NCBI RefSeq assembly: GCF_026130605.1
Contig: NZ_JANFAU010000007.1
Location: forward strand, 124,001-188,000
DNA from: Sphingomonas lycopersici
GTDB lineage: Bacteria; Pseudomonadota; Alphaproteobacteria; Sphingomonadales; Sphingomonadaceae
Direction of reading: 5' to 3'
DNA: 64,000 bases
The position numbers and the translations under genes are program-made. The notes beneath the pieces were generated by a model. The model did not search any database. It saw only the letters and a list, made by a program, of their open reading frames with translations, and had not been told where the DNA came from. How positions within the stretch are numbered: the stretch's first letter is position 1; every line of letters starts with the position of its first letter. This document shows positions 57,546-64,000 of the stretch, one piece after another.

Positions 57546-58274
57546 TCACCCGCCGCAGCGCACCTCGCCCGATCCGACCTTATGGACGTCGCATTTCGCC
57601 TTGGCGCCAAGATCGACGTCGCCCGATCCCATGATCGAGACCTGCGCCGGCCCGTCGACCGTCGCCTTCACGCTGCCCGATCCGGCGATATCGACCGACG
57701 CCTCGCGCGCGGCGAGCTTCGCGGCGGTGATGTCGCCCGATCCGGCGATCGACGCCTTGAAGCGCGCGGCGTCGCCGCCGTCGACGGTGATGCTGCCCGA
57801 TCCGGCGATCGAGAGCGCGCTGGTCTCGGCGGCGAGGCGGCCGATCTTCATATTGCCCGATCCGGCGAGCGAGCCGTGGAAATCGCTGCCGTCGACGCGA
57901 TCGATCGTCAGGTCGCCCGATCCGGCGAGCGCGCCGGCGGTGATCCGCGGCATCGTCACGAACACCTTGACCTTGCCGCTGCTTCCCCAATGGAAGAAGC
58001 CCGTCTTGCGGCCGATGCGCAGCTTGCCGCCGTCGCGCGCGATCACCAGCCGGTCGAGCGTCGCGGAATCGCCCTCCGCGCGGACCGAGAAGGCCGAGCC
58101 GACGCGTACGTCGACATCATCCGGCCCGCGCAGGTCGACCGCGGTGAAGTCGGCCGCGGCATAAGTGCGCGCCGACCCCGATCCGCTCGCGGGGATTGCG
58201 TTGCGCGTGTCGATGCTGTCGCCGCTGTTGCACGCGGCGAGCGGCAGCAAGAGCGAAAGGGCGAGGATACGCAT
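57546..58274 (-). CDS. GIN-domain (DUF2807) lipoprotein 2
   Basis: A 242-residue lipoprotein: the lipobox LAAC puts lipidation at Cys15. The GIN domain is rich in regular GSG turns (ALAGSGDLTI, SLAGSGNMKI, SIAGSGSITV, SIAGSGDITA, DIAGSGSVKA), one about every 20 residues, as expected for a right-handed beta-helix. The C-terminal pair CDVHKVGSGEVRCGG is shared with the third protein. Confidence 0.85.
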   Translation of the reverse strand: MRILALSLLLPLAACNSGDSIDTRNAIPASGSGSARTYAAADFTAVDLRGPDDVDVRVGSAFSVRAEGDSATLDRLVIARDGGKLRIGRKTGFFHWGSSGKVKVFVTMPRITAGALAGSGDLTIDRVDGSDFHGSLAGSGNMKIGRLAAETSALSIAGSGSITVDGGDAARFKASIAGSGDITAAKLAAREASVDIAGSGSVKATVDGPAQVSIMGSGDVDLGAKAKCDVHKVGSGEVRCGG

Positions 58275-58355
58275 GGGGGGCTAGTCTCCTGTGTGTTACT
58301 TAGATAATACTCCTTTAGCCGCATGAGGCAAGCCGCGTTGGTTAACGCGCGGCGC

Positions 58356-58395
58356 TGCCCGCCGTCGTCCCGAACCGGAAACGACGGCGGGGCAG
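58356..58395 (-). terminator. Hairpin after the third GIN gene
   Basis: A 10 bp perfect stem (CCGCCGTCGT/ACGACGGCGG) extends outward with one bulge. It lies just after the stop at 58404 on the minus strand; no T-run follows. Confidence 0.5.
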
Positions 58396-58403
58396 GGAAA
58401 AGC

Positions 58404-59147
58404 TCAGCTCCCGCAGCGTGCCCGGCCGCTGCCGACGCGGTTGACCGCGCACCGCGCGCGCGGGCCGAGATCGGCGTCGCCGCTGCCCGCGATCGAGACG
58501 GTGGCATTGCCGTCGACCTGCGCGCGGACCCCGCCCGAGCCGGCGATCGCGACCGTCGCGGCGCGCGCGCGCAGCCGCTCGCCGGCGAAGCGCCCCGAGC
58601 CGCCGACATTGACCTTGAGATCGCCGGTGGTGCCTCCGGCGACGATCGACCCGCTGCCGCCGATTTCCCCGCTCAGCCGATCGACCGCGACGCTATCGAG
58701 CGTGAGCGATCCCGACCCGCCGATCGCGGCGTCGAAGCGCCGGCCGTTGACGCGATCGACCCGGATCCCGCCGCTGCCGCCGATATTGGCGCCGTCGATC
58801 CGCGGCATCGTCACGACGAAGCGTACCCCGCGCGCGGCGTCTTCGTCGCGTACCCGCCCGCGATAGCGGCGTTCGATCTGCAGCGACGATCCGTTGCGGG
58901 TGACGCGGATGTCGTTGAACGCCCGCGCCGGGCCGGTTGCGCGCACCGAAAAGCCGGGGCCGACGCGGACGTCGACATTGGCCGGCAGCGCGAGGCTGAC
59001 CGCGGTGAAGCCGTCGATCGGATAGACCAGCGCCCCGCCGGCATTGCGCGGCGCGACCCCCGGCCCGCGATCGTCGCCCCATTGCGCGGTGGCGGTGCCG
59101 GCGATGACGAGGGCAAGCGGCAGGGCGAGAAAATGGCGGCGCATCAT
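58404..59147 (-). CDS. GIN-domain (DUF2807) exported protein 3
   Basis: A 247-residue protein with signal peptide MMRRHFLALPLALVIAGTATAQ and a GIN domain with turns NIGGSGGIRV, AIGGSGSLTL, EIGGSGSIVA, NVGGSGRFAG and AIAGSGGVRA. The C-terminal CAVNRVGSGRARCGS mirrors protein 2. AGGAG lies 4 nt before the ATG. It heads the minus-strand trio; the 129 bp gap with a hairpin before protein 2 may allow separate expression. Confidence 0.85.
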   Translation of the reverse strand: MMRRHFLALPLALVIAGTATAQWGDDRGPGVAPRNAGGALVYPIDGFTAVSLALPANVDVRVGPGFSVRATGPARAFNDIRVTRNGSSLQIERRYRGRVRDEDAARGVRFVVTMPRIDGANIGGSGGIRVDRVNGRRFDAAIGGSGSLTLDSVAVDRLSGEIGGSGSIVAGGTTGDLKVNVGGSGRFAGERLRARAATVAIAGSGGVRAQVDGNATVSIAGSGDADLGPRARCAVNRVGSGRARCGS

Positions 59148-59239
59148 GACTCTCCTAGGTGTGTTGACGCGCCAATACACTAAGGGATTACAGACGTAAA
59201 CGGCGAAATGAGGCGCCAGAGATTGGCGCAAACGCGAGC

Positions 59240-59332
59240 CGTTCGTCCTGACCCCGAATCAGGGTCCGGGGGAGGGGCCGTACTTCCTGGCCAGAAAAGG
59301 GCAGGGCTTCGACAAACTCGGCCCGAACGGGG
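59240..59332. repeat. Decayed REP-like element, family A
   Basis: The right arm (AGGGCTTCGACAAACTCGG and CCCGAACGG) is recognisable; the left arm (CGTTCGTCCTGA) has diverged after 12 bp. Confidence 0.7.
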
Positions 59333-59366
59333 AGAGGTGCGCCCGCGAAACGCGCGTGCTCCCACG

Positions 59367-59399
59367 AAAAAGGGGCCGCCCGTCGCCGGGCAGCCCCTC
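59367..59399 (-). terminator. Intrinsic terminator after carD
   Basis: An 11 bp stem with one mismatch (GGGGCCGCCCG and partner) is followed by T5 on the minus strand, 24 bp after the carD stop. Confidence 0.85.
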
Positions 59400-59423
59400 A
59401 ATTCACCGGATCGGTGGCGGCGA

Positions 59424-59957
59424 TCAGGCCGGCACCTTGTCCTTGTTGTAGATCGCCGCAGCCTTGCGCAGGATCTCGAGGATCTTCTCCTGCGCGGCGC
59501 CTTCGTCGATCTGCTCCATCGCGGCCAGTTCGCGGGCGAGACGGCTGGTCGCGCCTTCGAAGATCTGGCGCTCGGAATAGCTCTGCTCGGGCTGGTCGTC
59601 GGCGCGGAACAGGTCGCGGACCACCTCGGCGATCGACACGAGGTCGCCCGAGTTGATCTTCGCTTCATATTCCTGCGCCCGGCGCGACCACATGGTGCGC
59701 TTGATCTTGGGCTTGCCCTTCAGCGTCTCCATCGCCTCGCGCATCGTCTTGTCCGACGAGAGCTTGCGCATGCCGACCGACTCGGCCTTGTTGGTGGGGA
59801 CGCGAAGCGTCATCTTCTCCTTCTCGAAGCGCAGCACGTAGAGCTCGAGCTGCATGCCGGCGATTTCCTGTTTCTGCAGTTCGATGACCCTGCCGACCCC
59901 GTGCTTGGGGTACACGACATAATCACCGACATCGAAATGCAGAGCCTTGGCAGCCAT
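59424..59957 (-). CDS. carD: CarD family transcriptional regulator
   Basis: A 177-residue RNA polymerase-binding factor that stabilises open complexes at many promoters, including rRNA. The N-terminal Tudor-like domain reads FDVGDYVVYPKHGVGRVIELQ and binds the polymerase beta subunit; the helical C-terminal domain (about 70-170) with TMWSRRAQEYEAKINSGD contacts DNA. It is monocistronic with its own terminator. Confidence 0.95.
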   Translation of the reverse strand: MAAKALHFDVGDYVVYPKHGVGRVIELQKQEIAGMQLELYVLRFEKEKMTLRVPTNKAESVGMRKLSSDKTMREAMETLKGKPKIKRTMWSRRAQEYEAKINSGDLVSIAEVVRDLFRADDQPEQSYSERQIFEGATSRLARELAAMEQIDEGAAQEKILEILRKAAAIYNKDKVPA

Positions 59958-60104
59958 TTAGGGGCCTTTCGTCAGGACAGTCCCGCCACCAGCGCGGTGT
60001 AAGCCACGTAGCGTTTCGGACGGGAGGGTAAGGGTTGGACATCTCCACGGCCGCGGGTTCGAACTGGCCGTCTTGGGCCTATATAGCACGCCTGTAACAA
60101 AATT

Positions 60105-60133
60105 GCCAGCATCACAACGTCAGTGATGCTGGC
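60105..60133 (-). terminator. Intrinsic terminator downstream of fdxA
   Basis: A perfect 11 bp stem (GCCAGCATCAC and partner) has an AACGTCA loop; on the minus strand AATTTTG follows. Confidence 0.7.
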
Positions 60134-60175
60134 CTGCTTTGCCCGGTGGTGTCATGGCGGCGTGTGGCCGTGGAA

Positions 60176-60255
60176 CGGCACCGGCCCGCTCCCCCGCCTC
60201 GCCTCCCCGATCATGATGTCGATGGGAGGCGGGGTCGGGGCGCGGGCCGGTGCCG
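60176..60255. repeat. Long hairpin next to fdxA
   Basis: Perfect 14 bp outer arms (CGGCACCGGCCCGC and reverse complement) continue inward as an imperfect stem of C-rich and G-rich strands around GATCATGATGTC. It starts 16 bp after the fdxA stop and has no T-run on either strand. Confidence 0.85.
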
Positions 60256-60270
60256 CCCAAACAGATGATC

Positions 60271-60612
60271 TCAGTCGCCGGCGCCGGGCTCGGCCGAGAA
60301 ATATTTGTCGTACTTGCCCGTCTCGCCCTTGTGCTCGTCGGCATCGGCCGGGGTCTGGTCGCCCTTGCGGGTGACGTTGGGCCATTGCGCCGAGAAAGTC
60401 GTGTTGAGCTCGAGCCACTTTTCGAGCCCGCTCTCGGTATCGGGCAGGATCGCCTCGGCCGGGCATTCGGGCTCGCACACCCCGCAGTCGATGCACTCGC
60501 TGGGGTTGATGACGAGCATGTTCTCGCCCTCGTAGAAACAGTCGACCGGACACACCTCGACGCAATCCATGTACTTGCAGCGGATGCAGGCGTCGGTGAC
60601 GACATAGGTCAT
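60271..60612 (-). CDS. fdxA: Seven-iron ferredoxin FdxA
   Basis: A 113-residue ferredoxin with one [3Fe-4S] and one [4Fe-4S] cluster. The cysteines Cys9, 12, 17, 21 and 25 and then 40, 43, 46 and 50 ([11 protein letters not shown]) give both sites. The C-terminal half, with [18 protein letters not shown], is typical of the FdxA group. It probably serves as a general electron carrier. Confidence 0.95.
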   Translation of the reverse strand: MTYVVTDACIRCKYMDCVEVCPVDCFYEGENMLVINPSECIDCGVCEPECPAEAILPDTESGLEKWLELNTTFSAQWPNVTRKGDQTPADADEHKGETGKYDKYFSAEPGAGD

Positions 60613-60670
60613 TGCCGGATAACTCCCCTCGGACGGACTAACGCGCTGCTATGCCGCGCGATCCGCATCG

Positions 60671-60979
60671 TCAATCGTTCCCGGCTTGCTGCGAGTTGTT
60701 ATCAGTAATCAGTTCCTCGTAGCAGGCGCGCCCCTCGGCCGGGGGGCCGCGCCGCGCGGGCAGTTTCTCGACGCGCAGCGCGCGGACGCGGCCGTGGTGC
60801 GCGAAGGTCAGGATATTGCCGACGCGCACCGCCGCCGCGGCGCGGTCGACCGCGCGGCCGTCGATCCGCAAATGCCCGTCGCCGGCCAGTTCCTGCGCCA
60901 GCACCCGCGTCTTGACGATCCGCGCGAACCACAGGAAGCGATCGAGCCGCATCGTGGCGCGCGCGGGGGCGTCAGCCAC
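60671..60979 (-). CDS. S4-domain RNA-binding protein (HslR-like)
   Basis: A 102-residue protein with an S4 domain: MRLDRFLWFARIVKTRVLAQ, then GHLRIDGRAVDRAAAAVRVGNIL. This is the HslR (Hsp15) form, which in E. coli binds stalled 50S subunits carrying peptidyl-tRNA. The GTG start lies inside the helicase 3' end with an 8 bp overlap (GTGGCTGA), so both are translated from one message. Confidence 0.9.
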   Translation of the reverse strand: MADAPARATMRLDRFLWFARIVKTRVLAQELAGDGHLRIDGRAVDRAAAAVRVGNILTFAHHGRVRALRVEKLPARRGPPAEGRACYEELITDNNSQQAGND

Positions 60980-63440
60980 GGCGCAACCCGGCGAAGGCGG
61001 CGGCGAAGGCATTGTCGCGCGGCGGCGGGGGCACCTCGGCACGCGGGCGGCCGTGCCAGCGCCACGCCGGCGGGCCTTCCACCCCGCGCACCGGACGGAA
61101 GCCGAGTTCGGCCATCAGCCGCGCGATCGTCGCGGGGAGCAGCCCCATCGAGGTGGCGAGCGCGGGATCGGGGGCGAAGGGCTTGCGCCCCTCGCGCGCC
61201 TCATGCGCGGCGCGCGCGACGCGCTCGACCAGATCGACCCGCACCGCCTGCATCGCCAGCGCGCGATAGCCCATCACCGCGGTCGCGCCCGGCGTGTCGC
61301 GCGGCACCGCGGTCGCGCCCGGCGGCGGGGGGAGCGGCGGCTCACCGCGCGCGCCGAGCAAGGCGATGCGCCACGGCTGCGCGCGCGGCTTGAGCAATCG
61401 CGCGTCGAACAGATCGAGCGCGCCGATCGTCACCCCCGCCTTGCGCAGCCGCTGGCGATCGGCGGGGGCCAGCGCCTCGACGCTGTCGCGCAGCGGCAGC
61501 CGCGCGGCGAACCCCCCGCCGGCTTCCAACGCACCGGCGATGCTGCGCAACGCCGGCCCCGCCGCCTCGTCGCGTGCCAGCGCCGCAAGCCGCGCGAGCG
61601 AGGGCAGGGCATGCGCGATCGCCTCGTCGATCCAGCGCCGGATGCGCGCGAGGATCGCATTGCGCTGCGGCGGATCGAGGCAATCGAGCGCATCGTCGAG
61701 CATCGCGTCGGGCCGGGCGAGCGAGCGCCCTGGCTTGAGCCGCGCGACGACATGCCCCTGCCAGCGGATCGCGCCGTCGTGCATCGACAGATCGCCGTCC
61801 GCCGCGGCGACCAGCGCCGTCGCGCGCCGCGCGCGTTCGGTCGCCAGCCGCTTCTCGGCGGTGGCGAGCAGCAGGCGCTTGTCCGCCGCGCGCGCCTCGG
61901 GCGCGACGACGAAGCGAAAACCCTCGAGCCGGCCGATCGAATGGCCGTCGATCGTCACTTCGCCCGACGGATCGATCGTCGCGGGGAGGGCGGCGGCGCC
62001 GCCGATCCTGCGGACGAGCGCGCTGGTGCGCTTGTCGACGAAGCGCTGGGTCAGCCCGGCGTGGAGCGCGTCGGACAGCCGCTCCTCGACTTCCTGCGTG
62101 CGCGCCGCCCAATGCGCCGGATTGGCCAGCCAGTCGGGCCGCTGCGCGATATAGGCCCAGGTGCGGATCGCGGCGAGCCGCCCGGCGAGCGTCTCGACAT
62201 CGCCATCGGCGCGATCGAGCCGCGCGACCTCGTCGGCGAACCATTGGTGCGGGATGTGGCCGGCGGCGAGATAGCCGAAGACGCGCGCGACGAAGCGCGC
62301 GTGGAGATCGGCGCCGAGCTTCTGGAAATCGGGGATGCCGCAGGCCGCCCACAGCCGCGCGACCTGCCCCTTCGCGCGCGCGGCGATCGCGGGATCGTCG
62401 GCGAGCCGGCGCAGCACCGCGAGATCGATCGCCTCTGGCGCGGCGCGCAGCATTTCGTCGTCGGGCGGAGCGGAGAGCGAGGCGATCAGCGCGGGGAGCG
62501 TCGACATGTCGGGGCGCCCGTCGCGCCAATAGAGCCAGTCGAGCGCGGGGAAGCGATGCTCCTCGATCGCCAGCACTTCCTCGGGAAGAAAGGCGTCGGG
62601 GCCTTCCTCGACCAGCGCGCCGAAGGTGCCGTCGCGCTGGTGGCGCCCGGCGCGGCCGGCGATCTGCGCCATCTCGGCGATCGTCAGCCGGCGCCGCCGC
62701 CGCCCGTCGAACTTGTGCAGCCCGGCGAAGGCGACATGCGCCACGTCCATGTTGAGCCCCATGCCGATCGCATCGGTCGCGACGAGATAATCGACCTCGC
62801 CCGCCTGGAACATCGCGACCTGCGCGTTGCGGGTGCGCGGCGAAAGCGATCCCATCACCACCGCCGCGCCGCCGCGCAGCCGGCGCAGCATTTCCGCCAC
62901 CGCGTAAACCTCCTCGGCGGAGAAGGCAACGATCGCCGAGCGGCGCGGCAGCCGGCTGATCTTCTTCGCGCCGGCATAGCTCAGCGTCGAGAAACGTGGC
63001 CGCTCGACGATCTCGGCGTGCGGCACGAGGTGACGGATCACCGGGCGCAGGCTGTCCGCGCCGAGGATCATCGTCTCGTCACGGCCGCGGGCGTGGAGCA
63101 GCCGGTCGGTGAAGACATGGCCGCGCTCCATATCCGCGCCGAGCTGCGCCTCATCGAGCGCGACGAAGGCGACCTCGCGATCGGTCGGCATGCTTTCGGC
63201 GGTGCACAGGAACCAGCGCGCATCCTTGGGCACGATGCGTTCCTCGCCGGTGATCAGCGCGACGCGGTCGGCGCCCTTCATCGCGACGACGCGGTCATAG
63301 ACCTCGCGCGCCAGCAACCGCAGCGGAAAGCCGATCATCCCGCTGGAATGCGCGGCCATCCGCTCGACAGCGAGATGGGTCTTGCCGGTGTTGGTCGGGC
63401 CGAGCACCGCGGTGACGCGGGCGGGGTCGGTTACGCGCAT
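60972..63440 (-). CDS. SUV3-like RNA helicase
   Basis: An 822-residue DExH-type helicase related to mitochondrial SUV3, the degradosome helicase. Walker A is GPTNTGKTHLA (14-24) and the DEAQ box lies near 110; SYAGAKK, YLVATDAIGMGLNMDV and QIAGRAGRH follow. The C-terminal part (about 560-822) is Ala/Arg-rich and less conserved. ATG 63440 with AGGG upstream fits the family start (MRVTDPARVTAVLGP). Pairing with an S4 RNA-binding gene supports a role on RNA. Confidence 0.92.
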   Translation of the reverse strand: MRVTDPARVTAVLGPTNTGKTHLAVERMAAHSSGMIGFPLRLLAREVYDRVVAMKGADRVALITGEERIVPKDARWFLCTAESMPTDREVAFVALDEAQLGADMERGHVFTDRLLHARGRDETMILGADSLRPVIRHLVPHAEIVERPRFSTLSYAGAKKISRLPRRSAIVAFSAEEVYAVAEMLRRLRGGAAVVMGSLSPRTRNAQVAMFQAGEVDYLVATDAIGMGLNMDVAHVAFAGLHKFDGRRRRRLTIAEMAQIAGRAGRHQRDGTFGALVEEGPDAFLPEEVLAIEEHRFPALDWLYWRDGRPDMSTLPALIASLSAPPDDEMLRAAPEAIDLAVLRRLADDPAIAARAKGQVARLWAACGIPDFQKLGADLHARFVARVFGYLAAGHIPHQWFADEVARLDRADGDVETLAGRLAAIRTWAYIAQRPDWLANPAHWAARTQEVEERLSDALHAGLTQRFVDKRTSALVRRIGGAAALPATIDPSGEVTIDGHSIGRLEGFRFVVAPEARAADKRLLLATAEKRLATERARRATALVAAADGDLSMHDGAIRWQGHVVARLKPGRSLARPDAMLDDALDCLDPPQRNAILARIRRWIDEAIAHALPSLARLAALARDEAAGPALRSIAGALEAGGGFAARLPLRDSVEALAPADRQRLRKAGVTIGALDLFDARLLKPRAQPWRIALLGARGEPPLPPPPGATAVPRDTPGATAVMGYRALAMQAVRVDLVERVARAAHEAREGRKPFAPDPALATSMGLLPATIARLMAELGFRPVRGVEGPPAWRWHGRPRAEVPPPPRDNAFAAAFAGLRRG

Positions 63441-63744
63441 GACGGACCCTACATCGGCGCAGGCGCCGGCAGATGCAACCGCCCGCCGCTTCATCGACAT
63501 CAGTGCGGAATTTTATGACCATTCCGGCGCAGGCCGGGGTGGACGGGAAATGCGGTTGCGGGCGTGCGTGCCGCTTCACCGCGATGCCCGAACGCCCCGC
63601 CGCAACACAAGCTGCGGTTTCCGCCGGTTAATTTGACTTTAGCATCCGTCGGTCACAACGATTCGTAGCTGTGCCGGGGGGTCGGCGACGCGATTGGACC
63701 GACGACTCGGTTTCTTGACGGTTTTTTGGGGGGGCGTCCTCGCC
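63441..63744. other. Divergent gap between the SUV3-like and M23 peptidase genes
   Basis: These 304 bp should hold two promoters. A decayed single REP-like arm of family C (about 63521-63545) is the only element I can name. Confidence 0.5.
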
Positions 63745-64000
63745 ATGTTTCTGCGTGAAGCACCTGGGCTCGAGCTGGCCGGCGCCGCCGGTGCCGGCTC
63801 GGCCGGGAGTCTCGGCGCGGGCGCCGCGATCCCCGCCGCGGTAGCGCCGCGCGGCCGGCGGATCGATCTGTCGCATATCGATTGGGTGCCCGATCTGGGG
63901 GCGGAGATCGGTTCGCTCACCTGGTGGCGCGGTCTGGCGACCTGCACCCTGCTGTGCGCCGCCGCGGTGCTTTCCGGCCCGCGCTTCGCCCCGATCCCCG
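63745..64000 (+). CDS. Probable M23 family peptidase, N-terminal fragment (cut by window edge)
   Basis: An open frame of 85 codons from ATG 63745 running out of the window. It begins MFLREAPGLELAGAAGAG and includes a membrane helix (about 66-80, LATCTLLCAAAVLSG) after DWVPDLGAEIGSLTWWRG. This N-terminal layout is what I recall for sphingomonad M23 peptidoglycan endopeptidases, whose catalytic domain would lie beyond the edge. No catalytic residue is visible, so the call rests on N-terminal likeness. Confidence 0.55.
   Translation, partial: MFLREAPGLELAGAAGAGSAGSLGAGAAIPAAVAPRGRRIDLSHIDWVPDLGAEIGSLTWWRGLATCTLLCAAAVLSGPRFAPIP

Larger units (their letters stand above)
59958..60270. other. Gap between carD and fdxA
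   Basis: These 313 bp hold a small terminator (60105-60133), an 80 bp hairpin (60176-60255) and about 145 bp before carD that should hold its promoter. No coding sequence seen. Confidence 0.55.

Noticed and set aside
60816..63518. A 900-codon open frame on the plus strand
   Set aside because: It is antisense to the SUV3-like helicase, which has all helicase motifs, a good start and a family match. The plus-strand frame has none.

Overview
The window is a high-GC chromosomal segment from an alphaproteobacterium, most likely a sphingomonad (Sphingomonas or a close relative). This is inferred from the gene content: a TonB receptor with a Spinster-type MFS and TetR, a CDC48-type AAA ATPase, a GIN-domain protein trio, CarD, FdxA, an Atm1-type exporter, a SUV3-like helicase next to an S4 protein, and the plsX-fabH-ihfA-merR order. 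Intergenic palindromes with GCGAAGGC-type cores also fit. No species is claimed. About 66 protein genes and one tRNA are packed tightly, with many 1, 4 or 8 bp start/stop overlaps. I see no prophage, insertion sequence, CRISPR array, rRNA or defence island. GTG starts are common and TTG starts occur.

Layout. 1-4516: end of pheT, an epimerase-like gene and prfC. 4612-9056: an MFS transporter and TonB receptor facing a divergent TetR regulator, probably a nutrient-uptake locus of unknown substrate. 9175-12572: a GIY-YIG protein, then the minus-strand series rpmF-plsX-fabH-ihfA-merR (ribosome, fatty acid and phospholipid start, nucleoid protein). 12941-15451: MAPEG protein, acylphosphatase, periplasmic cyclophilin and an exported alpha/beta hydrolase. 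15788-19179: etfBA and an orphan sucC. 19421-25057: DinG-like helicase, SixA-like phosphatase, yceD, cytochrome bc1 chaperone, bamE and an RcnB-family gene. 25177-31839: tRNA-Gly, a two-component pair, carbonic anhydrase with a SulP transporter, a TorF porin and thioredoxin-TPR.

31841-40586: LON-domain and Trm112-like proteins, MsrA, aspartate aminotransferase, a PabB-PabC fusion, a metallo-hydrolase, DUF2490, rpoZ, and a phospholipase D/cardiolipin synthase-like enzyme facing a phospholipid methyltransferase-like gene. 40731-48566: ABM protein, MFS, CDC48-like ATPase, LysR, cyclophilin, MgtE and DUF1489. 48461-56696: fatty acid hydroxylase/sterol desaturase-like protein, a small membrane protein, a DUF442 phosphatase, recQ, a GNAT protein, the Atm1-like exporter, ubiG and lysC. 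56785-60612: three tandem GIN-domain exported proteins, carD and fdxA. 60671-64000: S4 protein, SUV3-like helicase and the start of a probable M23 peptidase.

The strongest non-genic signal is a set of REP/REPIN-like inverted repeats in several sequence families. They sit almost only between genes and fill most junctions where two genes converge. One composite shares an exact 29 bp segment between two sites about 37 kb apart. Other points worth attention are an 80 bp hairpin beside fdxA, a long polypurine tract after the porin gene, the GIN-gene trio, a GIY-YIG protein lacking its usual glutamate, and an isolated terminator with dyads in front of the LysR gene.
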